Source: Natrinema hispanicum (GTDB lineage: Archaea > Halobacteriota > Halobacteria > Halobacteriales > Natrialbaceae). From it: a stretch of 64,000 bases of DNA. The stretch covers positions 124,001 to 188,000 of the forward strand of contig NZ_SHMP01000003.1 in NCBI RefSeq assembly GCF_004217335.1. Reading direction: 5' to 3'. The notes beneath the pieces are model-generated. The model saw only the letters and a list, made by a program, of their open reading frames with translations, searched no databases and was not told the origin of the DNA. This document shows positions 41,399 to 50,438 of this stretch, one piece after another; the stretch's first letter is position 1, and each line of letters begins with the position of its first letter. Made by a program: the position numbers and the translations under genes.

Positions 41399-42337
41399 TT
41401 ATTGCGAGCGAGCGGGCGATTCCCGGACGAGCTCACCGACGTGGTCCGAGCGATACAGGACCGGTGCCGTGACGAACGCGGCGGCGGCCAGTCCGAGGAG
41501 GCCGCTCCCGGCGATCACTGGCACGGCCCAGTATGAGACCGTGACAGCGACAAGCCCGACGACGACGAGGGTCGCGACGGTTGCTCTGGCGATCAGCGGC
41601 CGGCTGGTCCGGATCGGCCCGTTACCGGCCTCGAGATCGCGAACGAGGACGGCGAGTTGCCAGCCGGCAAACGCGCCCAGTGACGTCCCGAACAACAGGA
41701 CGGCATCGGGGTCCGTCCGGGCCGGCACGAGCGAGAGTACGGCGACGCCGAGCGCGAGCGCGAATCCGACCGTGCCACGGCGGTCCGGATACCGATCGAA
41801 GAGTCCGGCCGCGAGCAACAGAAATACCAGCGCGACGGCGACGCCGGCAACGACGTCGACGAGGTAGTGGACGCCGAGCGCGACGCGAGAGAAACTGACG
41901 GCCGTGACGATCCCCGCCGCGCCGAGGTATCGCTGCCGGCGCGTCCCGACCGAGAGGTACTCGGCCAGACTTAGATAGACGACCGTCGACATGAGGGCGT
42001 GGCCACTCGGGAAGCCGTAGCCGGTCGCCGTCGCAGTGGCCCGATACAGCGGGTGGACCGTCTCCGGCAGCGTCTCGGCCGCCACGAGCACTCGATCGGG
42101 CCGCGAGAGCGCGAAGACCTCTTTCAGGCCTGTGATCAGCGAGAGCCCGGCCAGCGTCACCCCGAGGACGGTCGCAGCTTCGTCACGGCGGTCCGGCACC
42201 GCCGCCCAGTAGACGACCCCGACGAGAAATCCGAGAAACCACACGTCGCCGAGCTGGGTCACCAGCCCGAGCAGCACGACACTCCAGTCGGGGGCGACCG
42301 CACGAAACGAGTCGAACCAGCCGATCCCGCGAGTCAT
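41399..42337 (-). CDS. PAP2-family membrane phosphatase
   Basis: 312 aa, about eight membrane helices. The three-part phosphatase motif is complete: KEVFALSRPDR (K-x6-RP), GFPSGHALMST (PSGH) and SRVALGVHYLVDVVAG (SR-x5-H-x3-D). These enzymes dephosphorylate lipid or prenyl phosphates at the membrane. The C-terminal four helices are an extension of the family core. ATG 42335-42337. Divergent from nuoCD. Confidence 0.92.
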   Translation of the reverse strand: MTRGIGWFDSFRAVAPDWSVVLLGLVTQLGDVWFLGFLVGVVYWAAVPDRRDEAATVLGVTLAGLSLITGLKEVFALSRPDRVLVAAETLPETVHPLYRATATATGYGFPSGHALMSTVVYLSLAEYLSVGTRRQRYLGAAGIVTAVSFSRVALGVHYLVDVVAGVAVALVFLLLAAGLFDRYPDRRGTVGFALALGVAVLSLVPARTDPDAVLLFGTSLGAFAGWQLAVLVRDLEAGNGPIRTSRPLIARATVATLVVVGLVAVTVSYWAVPVIAGSGLLGLAAAAFVTAPVLYRSDHVGELVRESPARSQ

Positions 42338-42504
42338 GTTCTACGCTACGGACGACGTGATACATAAACGGTTTCCGTGGCCGCGACGGCTGCAACACCG
42401 ATCTGGTAGCCAACGGAGAGAGTCACCGAAACGCGGGAAAACCCTCATTTCCGCGTCACCTGTAGCCTTCGGGGACGCCGGCCGTCGGCGTGGTGTCCGG
42501 CCCA

Positions 42505-44196
42505 ATGAGCGAAACAACCGAGCCCGAACCCGAGCACGAGCGCATCGATCCGAAGTACGACCACCGTCGCGAGGAGGGCGTCGACGAGGCCGCACTCGAG
42601 GCCCTGCTTTCGGAGTACGCGATCGGGCGCGACGATCACGAGAACGCGCCCGCCTTCGTAATCCGCCCGGACGAGGTCCAGGAAGTGGTCCGCCTGCTGC
42701 GCGACGAGGCGGGGTTTGACCACCTCACGTGTCTCACGTCCCAGCAGTATGAGGACCGGTATGAGTCGCTCATCCACCTGACGAAGTACGAGCAGCGCAC
42801 TCACGAGGTGACGCTGGTCGTCCCATTGCCGACGGACGACCCGGTCTGTGAGTCGGCCGAACCAGTCTTTCGCACCGCCGACTGGCACGAACGCGAGGCC
42901 TTCGACCTCGTCGGCATCGAATACGACGGCCATCCCGACCTCCGGCGGATCCTCCTCCCCGAATCGTGGCAGGGTCATCCGCTGGCACTGGACTACGATC
43001 AGAACAAGCCACAGGTCGTCCGGTATGCCGAACACGCGAACCCGCTGCAGGACGACCGACACCTCCCCGAGTCGGACACGATGTTGCTCAATATCGGGCC
43101 CCACCACCCCGCGACCCACGGCGTGCTCCACCTCGAGACGGTGTTAGACGGCGAGTCGGTCGCGAACGTCGTGCCCGACATCGGCTATCTCCACCGCTGT
43201 GAGGAACAGATGTGCCAGCAGGGGACCTATCGGCATCAGATCATTCCCTACTCGAACCGCTGGGACTACACGGCGAATCTCCCCAACGAGTGGGCGGTCG
43301 CCCGGGCGATCGAGGACATGGCCGACATCGAGGTGCCCGCCTACGCGCAGGTCCTGCGGACGATGGCGACCGAGTTCGGGCGCATGCTCGGGCACTTCCT
43401 CGCCGTCTCGACGTTCGCACTTGACGTCTACGGCGACTTCACCGCCATCTTCCAGTATGGCATGCGCGACCGCGAGGTCGTCCAGGACATCTTGGAGGAC
43501 CTGACCGGCCAGCGAATGATGTTCTACTACTTCCGGCTGGGCGGTGTCTGCTGGGACCTGCCCGAACCCCGTGAGGAGTTCGTCGAGAAGTGCCGAGACT
43601 TCTTGGACGAACTCCCCGCGAAGGTCGACGAGTACCACGACCTGCTGACCGGCAACGAGATCTTCCAGATTCGGACGCTCGATACCGGAGTCTTAGAGCC
43701 CGAGGTCGCCAAAGACTACGGCTGTACTGGCCCGGTCGCTCGCGGGTCGGGGATCGACTACGACCTCCGGCGGGACGATCCCTACGGCTACTACGAGAAT
43801 CTGGAATGGGACGTCGTCACCGAGGACGGCTGTGACAACCACGCACGCGTGCTCGTCCGACTGCGCGAGGTCGAGGAGTCCGCGAAGATCATCGAGCAGT
43901 GTCTCGACCTGCTCGCAGAGTGGCCCGAAGACGAACGAACCGTCCAGAGTAACGTCCCGCGGACGCTGAAACCCGATGCCGACACCGAAACCTACCGCGC
44001 CGTCGAGAGCGCGAAGGGCGAACTCGGTATCTACATCCGTGCAGACGGCTCGAACTCGCCGGCGCGATTCAAGATCCGCAGCCCGTGTTTCCACAACCTC
44101 TCCGCGCTGCCCGAGATGGCCGAAGGCGAGTACATCGCTGATCTGGTCGCCTCGCTTGGCAGTCTCGACATCGTACTGGGAAGCGTCGACCGCTGA
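42505..44196 (+). CDS. nuoCD: NADH-quinone oxidoreductase subunits C/D fusion, solitary copy
   Basis: 563 aa. NuoC (about 20-180: FVIRPDEVQEVVRLLRDEAGFDHLTCLTSQQYEDRYESLIHLT, DWHEREAFDLVGIEYDGHPDLRRILLPE) is fused to NuoD (about 195-563: LNIGPHHPATHGVLHLETVLDGE, YLHRCEEQMCQQGTYRHQIIPYSNRWDY, CTGPVARGSGIDYDLRRDDPYGYYENL). These form the quinone-reducing connecting module of complex I on the cytoplasmic side. The normal haloarchaeal nuo genes sit in one long operon, but here neither nuoB nor nuoH is adjacent. ATG 42505 is used; GTG 42490 is possible. Confidence 0.93.
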   Translation: MSETTEPEPEHERIDPKYDHRREEGVDEAALEALLSEYAIGRDDHENAPAFVIRPDEVQEVVRLLRDEAGFDHLTCLTSQQYEDRYESLIHLTKYEQRTHEVTLVVPLPTDDPVCESAEPVFRTADWHEREAFDLVGIEYDGHPDLRRILLPESWQGHPLALDYDQNKPQVVRYAEHANPLQDDRHLPESDTMLLNIGPHHPATHGVLHLETVLDGESVANVVPDIGYLHRCEEQMCQQGTYRHQIIPYSNRWDYTANLPNEWAVARAIEDMADIEVPAYAQVLRTMATEFGRMLGHFLAVSTFALDVYGDFTAIFQYGMRDREVVQDILEDLTGQRMMFYYFRLGGVCWDLPEPREEFVEKCRDFLDELPAKVDEYHDLLTGNEIFQIRTLDTGVLEPEVAKDYGCTGPVARGSGIDYDLRRDDPYGYYENLEWDVVTEDGCDNHARVLVRLREVEESAKIIEQCLDLLAEWPEDERTVQSNVPRTLKPDADTETYRAVESAKGELGIYIRADGSNSPARFKIRSPCFHNLSALPEMAEGEYIADLVASLGSLDIVLGSVDR

Positions 44197-44318
44197 GCGT
44201 GCGCGGTCAGCCGACCCGGTGTTCGCCGGCGGGTTCGTCACCAGTAGCGGAAATAATTTCTCGAACCTGCGACGGATTCGGCAACCGTTAACTGTGGCGA
44301 CGTTCGGAACCAGCATAT

Positions 44319-44459
44319 ATGTCGATCGATGGATGGCGGCCGGCCGCCGAGACCGTGACCGGTCGCTGGTCGGCGCTGGAACGTGACTGGAAGAGCGTTA
44401 TCGTCGGCGGGATGATCGTCGCACTGGTCAGCACACTCGAGTTGCAGATCCCCTGGTGA
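44319..44459 (+). CDS. 46-aa single-span membrane protein upstream of YeiH
   Basis: Reading frame MSIDGWRPAAETVTGRWSALERDWKSV... with one hydrophobic helix (IVGGMIVALVSTLELQIPW, 28-46) at the very C-terminus. TGA 44457-44459 lies 4 bp before the ATG of the YeiH gene. The N-terminus is Trp/Arg/Glu-rich and amphipathic. The close spacing suggests a translationally coupled accessory subunit. The unusual density of Trp (four in 46 residues) and a clean TM helix argue for a real gene. Confidence 0.6.
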   Translation: MSIDGWRPAAETVTGRWSALERDWKSVIVGGMIVALVSTLELQIPW

Positions 44460-44463
44460 CGAG

Positions 44464-45447
44464 ATGGCCGTCCGTCGTCTCCTGCCGGGCGTGCTTGCCC
44501 TCTGTCTCGGCGCACTGCTAGCGCGGGGACTCGCGCTGTCACTTGGCGTTAACAACCTACTGCTCGCTATCGCACTCGGCGTCGTCGTGACGAACGTCGT
44601 CGGCGTGCCGGCGCGACTCGAGCCAGGAATCGCGACACACAAACTGTGGCTCGGTGCCGGAATCGTCCTCATGGGTGCGTCGATCTCGGTCGAGACTGTC
44701 CTCGAGGTTGGCGGCCGCGTCTTCCTCGTCGTGATCGCGGTTGCGACGCTTACGCTCGTCGTCGTGGAACTGCTCGCGCGAAACGTCTTCGGGCTGGCCG
44801 AGCGGCTGGGCTCGCTGCTCGCAGCCGGCGCGAGTATCTGTGGCGTCTCGGCAGTCGTCGCGGTCGCCGGTGCCGTCAGCGCACGCGAAGAACAGGTCGC
44901 CTATGCGGCGGCGACAGTGCTTTTGTTCGATGCGATCACGATCGCCGTCTATCCGATCGTCGGTGATCTGCTCGCCCTGCCGAGTACTGTCTTTGGGATC
45001 TGGGCCGGCGTCAGTATGTTCTCGACGGGGCCGGTCGTCGCGGTCGGCTTTGCTCACTCCGAGATGGCCGGCCAGTGGGCGACGATGACGAAGCTCTCGC
45101 GCAACGCCCTGATCGGCGTCGTCGTCCTCGCGTATGCGAGCTACTACGCCCGAACCGGCGACGGCGATACGCCCTCCGTCCGAACCCTCTGGGCGGAGTT
45201 TCCGAAGTTCGTCGTCGGTTTTCTCGCACTCGCCGCGCTCTCGAGTCTCGGCGTCTTCTCGACGGCCCAGCAGGCCTCGCTCGAGCACGCGTACAACTGG
45301 CTGTTCCTGCTGGCGTTCGTCGGCCTCGGCACCGAAATTCAACTCGGTGAACTCCGCCAGACCGGGGTCATGCCTGCGTTCGTCGTCTTGCTATCGTTGC
45401 TCGTCGCTAGCAGCCTCTCGCTGTTGCTTCTGCTCGTACTCTTCTAG
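44464..45447 (+). CDS. YeiH/UPF0324 putative anion (sulfate) exporter
   Basis: 327 aa, about ten membrane helices. Family hallmarks are KLWLGAGIVLMGASISVETVLEVGG, the SICGVSAVVAVAGAVSAREEQVAYAAATVLLFDAITIAVYPIVG block and NWLFLLAFVGLGTEIQLGELRQTG. The family is annotated as putative sulfate exporters, with weak experimental support. ATG 44464, preceded by the 46-aa gene. Confidence 0.9.
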   Translation: MAVRRLLPGVLALCLGALLARGLALSLGVNNLLLAIALGVVVTNVVGVPARLEPGIATHKLWLGAGIVLMGASISVETVLEVGGRVFLVVIAVATLTLVVVELLARNVFGLAERLGSLLAAGASICGVSAVVAVAGAVSAREEQVAYAAATVLLFDAITIAVYPIVGDLLALPSTVFGIWAGVSMFSTGPVVAVGFAHSEMAGQWATMTKLSRNALIGVVVLAYASYYARTGDGDTPSVRTLWAEFPKFVVGFLALAALSSLGVFSTAQQASLEHAYNWLFLLAFVGLGTEIQLGELRQTGVMPAFVVLLSLLVASSLSLLLLLVLF

Positions 45448-45610
45448 ACCCGTCCGTCTCTCCAGGGAACCTGCGCGGTCGATTCCCGTCAAAGGCCGAG
45501 GCAATATTTGCGACAGCGTGTGAGACGGATCGAAACTCCCGTTCGAACCGCGAGCGCCGCCATCGACGCCACGGAACTTACTTGACGATGAGCGCGCAAT
45601 GGACCGGCAT

Positions 45611-46765
45611 ATGTCCAACGGAGAGTTCGAAGGGTACGGTGGGCGATACGTCCCGGAGCCGCTTCAGGACCCGCTCGAGCAACTGGCGACGGCCTACGAC
45701 GACGTTGCCGCAAGCGAGGCGTTCCAGTCGGAACTGCGTGGCTTGCTCGAGGAGTTCGCCGGTCGTCCGAGTCCGCTGTACTACGCACGCAATCTCAGCG
45801 AACGCTACGGTGCCGATATTTATCTCAAGCGAGAGGACCTGCTCCACGGCGGTGCACACAAGGTCAACAACGCGCTCGGGCAGGCCCTGCTCGCGAAAAA
45901 GGCAGGCCGCGAGCGACTGATCGCCGAGACCGGGGCCGGCCAGCACGGCACCGCGACGGCGATGGTCGGCGCTTTACTCAACCTCGAGACGGAGATCTAC
46001 ATGGGGAAAAAGGACATCGAGCGCCAGGAGATGAACGTCTTCCGGATGCGCCTGATGGGTGCCGAGGTCAACGAGGTCACCCGTGGCGACGAAGGGCTGG
46101 CTGACGCCGTCGACGCCGCGCTCGAGGACTTCGCCGAAAACGTCGAGGACACACACTATCTGGTCGGCAGCGTCGTCGGGCCCGACCCGTTCCCGCGGAT
46201 GGTTCGTGACTTCCAGTCGGTCATCGGTGAGGAAGCCCGCGAGCAGATCATCGAGCGCACCGGCGAGTTGCCCGACGCCGCGGTCGCTTGCGTCGGTGGC
46301 GGCTCGAACGCGATCGGTCTCTTTCATGCCTTCCGTAACGACGACGAGGTCGCGTTCTACGGTGCCGAAGGTGGCGGGAAGGGGACCGATTCGACACGAC
46401 ACGCTGCGCCGCTGGCAGACGGGAAAGACGAGGTCCTCCACGGGATGAAAACGCGGGTCATCGACGACGATGTCGAGGTCCACTCCGTCTCGGCGGGACT
46501 GGACTACCCCGGTGCTGGCCCCGAACACGCCATGTATCGGGCCGTCGGCCGCTGTGAGTACACGGGCGTCACCGACGAGGAAGCGCTGGCTGCGTTCCGC
46601 GAACTGAGCGAAACCGAGGGGATCATCCCGGCCCTCGAGTCGAGCCACGCGATTGCTCGTGCGATCGAGTTGGCCGAAGCCGGCGAACACGACACGATCC
46701 TCGTGAATCTCTCGGGACGTGGTGACAAGGACATGGAGACGGCGGCCGCGAAGTTCGATCTCTAG
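45611..46765 (+). CDS. trpB: Tryptophan synthase beta chain, solitary copy
   Basis: 384 aa, canonical TrpB1 type: GGRYVPEPLQDPLEQL, IYLKREDLLHGGAHKVNNALGQALLA (PLP-binding Lys84), ETGAGQHGTATA, CVGGGSNAIGLFHAF and SGRGDKDMET (phosphate and metal loops). It makes tryptophan from indole and serine. In haloarchaea trpB normally sits with trpC and trpA; neither is here, so this copy either has a distant TrpA partner or serves indole salvage. ATG 45611 (MSNGEFEGYGG) is chosen over the ATG at 45599. Confidence 0.95.
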   Translation: MSNGEFEGYGGRYVPEPLQDPLEQLATAYDDVAASEAFQSELRGLLEEFAGRPSPLYYARNLSERYGADIYLKREDLLHGGAHKVNNALGQALLAKKAGRERLIAETGAGQHGTATAMVGALLNLETEIYMGKKDIERQEMNVFRMRLMGAEVNEVTRGDEGLADAVDAALEDFAENVEDTHYLVGSVVGPDPFPRMVRDFQSVIGEEAREQIIERTGELPDAAVACVGGGSNAIGLFHAFRNDDEVAFYGAEGGGKGTDSTRHAAPLADGKDEVLHGMKTRVIDDDVEVHSVSAGLDYPGAGPEHAMYRAVGRCEYTGVTDEEALAAFRELSETEGIIPALESSHAIARAIELAEAGEHDTILVNLSGRGDKDMETAAAKFDL

Positions 46766-46825
46766 ATCAGCGCGTTCGTCACCCAGCCGACGAGACCGAT
46801 CCGGATTCGGGGATCGTGTCCTGTC

Positions 46826-47236
46826 TCAAAGCAACGTTTGAACCTGTGCTGTCAGTGCCGCCGCCTCGTCGGGATCGAGTTTGCGTCGCGCCAGCGAGAG
46901 CGAAACGTCGTCGTCCGCAAATCGAGGCACGAGATGGACGTGTGCGTGATCGACGGTACCGACCAGCGGCCCGGTCGTATGGAAGGTGCTGAACCCATTG
47001 GGCTCGAGGACGGCCTCGAGCGCGCTGGCGACTGTCCGAACGGTCTCGAAAACGGCTGCCGCGTCTGGGTCGTCACTCGTCAAGACGTCCGCTACGTGGG
47101 CGCGCGGCGCGACGAGCGTGTGGCCCCTCGTGGCCGGATTGCGATCGAGAAAGGCGATCGTCCACTCGTCCTCGTAGAGGACGTGTGCCGACTGGCCGCC
47201 GCCAGCGAGTCGGCAGAACTCACAACTATCGTCCAT
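46826..47236 (-). CDS. HIT-family nucleotide hydrolase
   Basis: 136 aa. The histidine triad is HAHVHLVP (His97, 99, 101). The N-terminus SCEFCRLAGG has a CxxC often seen binding zinc in this family, and FLDRNPATRGHTLVAPRAHVADV is typical. Members hydrolyse dinucleotides or AMP-adducts (Hint/Ap4A hydrolase-like). The start ATG 47234-47236 is supported by a TATA box exactly 27 bp upstream, excluding longer upstream reading. Confidence 0.92.
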   Translation of the reverse strand: MDDSCEFCRLAGGGQSAHVLYEDEWTIAFLDRNPATRGHTLVAPRAHVADVLTSDDPDAAAVFETVRTVASALEAVLEPNGFSTFHTTGPLVGTVDHAHVHLVPRFADDDVSLSLARRKLDPDEAAALTAQVQTLL

Positions 47237-47260
47237 AGCTGTATTTTCTCTCACGTCGAC

Positions 47261-47267
47261 ATATAGG
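47261..47267 (-). promoter_or_regulatory. TATA box of the HIT gene
   Basis: Minus strand reads CCTATAT, centre 27 bp before ATG 47236: a leaderless transcript. Confidence 0.65.
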
Positions 47268-47314
47268 TACCTCTGCACGGTGGTTTTGCGATCGAACGTC
47301 ACTGATGGTGACGG

Positions 47315-47357
47315 TACTGCCCGTCAATGTCAGATATACGTGTTGTGTCCGGCAGTA
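47315..47357. repeat. Family B repeat, internally deleted copy B4
   Basis: 43 bp retaining only the two ends: left tactgcccg, right tgtccggcagta (47346-47357). The ggcagta end touches the TAA (47358-47360) of the glycosyltransferase gene. The core between the arms is lost. Confidence 0.65.
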
Positions 47358-48419
47358 TTACAGGAGTCCGTGGTCTTCCTGCAGCATCCGGTACTGCTCG
47401 AGATACTGCTCGGCCACTGCCGACCGATCGTAGTCGGCAAACCGGTCCTCATACGTGCGGTCCTCGAGATCACCCGCCGCGAGGATGGCTTCGGCCAGTT
47501 CGTCCTCGCTGGTGGTCCGAAAGCCCCGCTCCCAGCCCTCGACGAGTTCGTGAGCGCTCGAGTTCGCGTGGTACTCGACGATCCCGACACAGCCCGATGC
47601 GAGCGCCCACAGCATCTCCGTCGGGAAGACACAGCGTTCGGCCGTCTGGGCGAAGACGTGTGCGCCGCGGTAGGCCGCGATCCGCTCGTCGAGCTCGAGG
47701 TCGCCGACGAACTGCACCCGATCGTTGATGCGGAGGTCGCTCGCGAGGTCTTCGTAGGCGTCACGTTCGGGCCCGTCGCCGATGACGGTCGTCTGCCAGT
47801 CGCGATCCCGGAGTTCGGCCAGTCCTAACAGCAGGCTCTCGAGGTTGGCCCCGTCGTCGAGACGGCGTGCGTAGATCACGTCGACATCCTCGCCCGGGTC
47901 GACATCCTGAATCCGATCGTAGTCGATTGGGTTCGGGATGATATCGACGATGTCGCCGTCGGCACCGATCTCTTGGGTCCACGTCGAGACGAGTTCCGAC
48001 GGTGTGATGATCCCATCGGGTCGGCCAGCCGCAAGCCGCGTCCAGCGCGTCTCTGGGACGCCGTCGTCGCCGTACCACTCGAGGACCAGTGGCGTCCGCG
48101 CAAGCGCCGCTCCCGCACGAGCCGCGAGCACCTGACGCGGCGGCTGTGCGCTGGCGTGGATCACGTCCGGGTTCGCAGCCGCAAGCACGAACGGCAAGCG
48201 GGCGAGAAACGAGCTGTGGGCGTCCGGCCCGTCGACGACCGCGTGGTAGGTAATCCCCTCTCGCTCGAGGGTTGCTCCCTCATCGGCCCAGAAATCGGCA
48301 CAGTAACAGTGGACGTCGTGGCCTCGCTGTGCGAGTAACTCGAGGATCGTCCGAAACCGCTGGTTCGTCTCGCTATCGCGGTGATGGACCGTTTCGAACG
48401 AGACGAACGCGAGTCGCAT
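47358..48419 (-). CDS. Glycosyltransferase family 4-like (GT-B fold)
   Basis: 353 aa. The N-terminal domain is MRLAFVSFETVHHRDSETNQRFRTILELLAQRGHDVHCYCADF and DVIHASAQPPRQVLAARAGA; the C-terminal domain is NPIDYDRIQDVDPGEDVDVIYARRLDDGANLESLLLGLAEL, TVIGDGPERDAYEDLA, VQFVGDLELDERIAAYRGAHVF and VFPTEMLWALASGCVGIVEYHANSSAHELVE (E-x7-E-like nucleotide-sugar site). It probably transfers a sugar in surface glycan or glycolipid synthesis. The start is confirmed by a TATA box 28 bp upstream. Confidence 0.9.
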   Translation of the reverse strand: MRLAFVSFETVHHRDSETNQRFRTILELLAQRGHDVHCYCADFWADEGATLEREGITYHAVVDGPDAHSSFLARLPFVLAAANPDVIHASAQPPRQVLAARAGAALARTPLVLEWYGDDGVPETRWTRLAAGRPDGIITPSELVSTWTQEIGADGDIVDIIPNPIDYDRIQDVDPGEDVDVIYARRLDDGANLESLLLGLAELRDRDWQTTVIGDGPERDAYEDLASDLRINDRVQFVGDLELDERIAAYRGAHVFAQTAERCVFPTEMLWALASGCVGIVEYHANSSAHELVEGWERGFRTTSEDELAEAILAAGDLEDRTYEDRFADYDRSAVAEQYLEQYRMLQEDHGLL

Positions 48420-48443
48420 ATTCGGCCGCCACGTAGTCCCGGG

Positions 48444-48451
48444 CTATAAAG
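48444..48451 (-). promoter_or_regulatory. TATA box of the glycosyltransferase gene
   Basis: Minus strand reads CTTTATAG, centre 28 bp before ATG 48419. Confidence 0.7.
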
Positions 48452-48589
48452 TCACTTTTTTCATTCTATCCGACGGCAGTTTTCGGGACAACATACCGGC
48501 TCCCTCGAGCGGCCGACCGGTGCCACTGGCCGGAATCCGGGGCTGCCGCGACCGAAATGACTACCGACTCGGGTCCGTACGCCTCTGGC

Positions 48590-50410
48590 ATGGGAAGCTA
48601 CGACATCGAGCGCTATCTCAACGTCCGGAGCGCCTACGGCGCGTCGTTCGGTCCCGACGGCGAGCGGCTCTCCTTCCTGATGGATACGACCGGCACTGCA
48701 CAGGTCTGGACGCTCGAGACCCCCCGCGGCTGGCCCGAACAGCGGACCTTCTACGACGAGCGGGTGACCTTCGCCTCGTGGTCACCCGAACGCCCGGAGC
48801 TGATCTTCGGGATGGACGAGGGCGGCAACGAGCGCGCCCAGCTCTTTAGACTCGACCCCGAGACCGGCGAAATCGAGAATCTGACCGCGATGCCCGACTC
48901 GAAACACCGCTGGGGCGGCTGGAGCCACGACGGCGACCGCTTTGCCTTCACCTCAAATCGCCGCGACGAGTCCGTCTTCGACATCTACGTGCAGGGTCGC
49001 GACGAAACCGGCGAGGACGCAACGCTCGTCTACGAAGGCGACGGCTGGCTCTCGCTTGCCGGCTGGAGCCCCGACGATTCCCGGCTGCTTGTCTCGCAGG
49101 CCTATTCCAACTTCGATCAGGACCTGTACGTTCTCGATCTCGAGGCAGACGAGCGCGAACTCGAGCACCTAACACCCCACGAGGGCGACGTACGCTATCA
49201 GAGCGCGAGTTGGGCTCCCGACGGCGAGGGGATCTATCTCGTCACCGACAAAGGTGATGCCGACACCCTGTATCTGGCCTATCTCGACCTTGAGACACGC
49301 GACCTCGAGACCGTCATCGACGGAGATGGATGGAACGTCGACGGGATCGCACTGGACGACGAAACCGGTCGCTTCGTCTGCTCACGAAACGTCGAGGGCT
49401 ACACCGAGTTGACGGTCGGCGAGTTCGACGCCGACAATCCCACCGACTACGAGACGTTCCCTGAACCCGACCTCCCGGGTGGCATCTCTGGCGGCGTAAG
49501 TTTCGATCCCGACGCGGAGCGATTCGCCCTGTCGACTACTGGCGATACGGTCAACACGAACGTCTTCGTCGTCGATATCGAAACCGGCGCGGTCGACCGG
49601 TGGACGAGCGCCCCGACCGCGGGCATTCCCCGGGAGACGTTCGACGAATCCGATCTCGTCCACGTCGAGAGCTTCGACGAGTTGGAGGTGCCCGGCTTCT
49701 TGACCTTGCCGGACGACCACGAGGAGGGCGAAACGCCGGTCATCGTCGACATCCACGGCGGCCCCGAGAGCCAGCGCCGGCCCTCCTTCTCGAGTGTCAA
49801 ACAGTACTTCCTCGATCGGGGCTACGCCTACTTCGAGCCGAACGTGCGCGGCTCGTCGGGCTACGGGGCCGACTACGCTGCGCTCGACGACGTCGAAAAG
49901 CGGATGGACTCGGTTGCGGACATCGAGGCCTGCGTCGAGTGGCTCCAGGACCATCCTGCGATCGATCCCGACCGGATCGCCGCCAAGGGCGGGTCCTACG
50001 GCGGGTTCATGGTGCTCGCCGCCCTGACCGAGTACCCCGACCTCTGGGCTGCCGGGATCGACGTTGTCGGCATCGCCAACTTCGTCACCTTCCTCGAGAA
50101 CACTGGCGACTGGCGGCGCGCGCTTCGCGAGGCCGAGTACGGCTCGCTCGCCGAGGATCGCGACTTTCTCGAGGACATCTCGCCGATCAATAACGTCGAG
50201 CAGATCGAAGCGCCGCTGTTCGTCCTCCACGGCGAGAACGACCCTCGCGTTCCAGTCGGCGAAGCCGAACAGATCGTCGAAGAGGTTCGGGAACACGGCG
50301 TGCCCGTCCGGAAACTGATCTTCGACGACGAAGGCCACGGCTTCTCGAAGCTCGCGAATCGGATCGAGGCCTATTCGGAAATCGCCGACTTCCTCGACGA
50401 GCACGTCTGA
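48590..50410 (+). CDS. S9 family peptidase (acylaminoacyl-/prolyl oligopeptidase type)
   Basis: 606 aa. An N-terminal beta-propeller (about 1-350: LNVRSAYGASFGPDGERLSFLMDTTGTAQVW..., repeated WSPDDSRLLVSQ, WAPDGEGIYLVTDKGDADTLYLAYLD) covers a C-terminal alpha/beta-hydrolase. The catalytic Ser is in GGSYGGFMVLAAL, Asp in HGENDPRVPVGEAEQ and His in DDEGHGFSKLANR. It cleaves short oligopeptides in the cytoplasm. Start ATG 48590 (MGSYDIERYLNVRS) is family-like; ATG 48557 would add 11 residues. Divergent from the glycosyltransferase. Confidence 0.93.
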   Translation: MGSYDIERYLNVRSAYGASFGPDGERLSFLMDTTGTAQVWTLETPRGWPEQRTFYDERVTFASWSPERPELIFGMDEGGNERAQLFRLDPETGEIENLTAMPDSKHRWGGWSHDGDRFAFTSNRRDESVFDIYVQGRDETGEDATLVYEGDGWLSLAGWSPDDSRLLVSQAYSNFDQDLYVLDLEADERELEHLTPHEGDVRYQSASWAPDGEGIYLVTDKGDADTLYLAYLDLETRDLETVIDGDGWNVDGIALDDETGRFVCSRNVEGYTELTVGEFDADNPTDYETFPEPDLPGGISGGVSFDPDAERFALSTTGDTVNTNVFVVDIETGAVDRWTSAPTAGIPRETFDESDLVHVESFDELEVPGFLTLPDDHEEGETPVIVDIHGGPESQRRPSFSSVKQYFLDRGYAYFEPNVRGSSGYGADYAALDDVEKRMDSVADIEACVEWLQDHPAIDPDRIAAKGGSYGGFMVLAALTEYPDLWAAGIDVVGIANFVTFLENTGDWRRALREAEYGSLAEDRDFLEDISPINNVEQIEAPLFVLHGENDPRVPVGEAEQIVEEVREHGVPVRKLIFDDEGHGFSKLANRIEAYSEIADFLDEHV

Positions 50411-50438
50411 ATCGACGCCTGCGCGGTGCTTGTCGACG

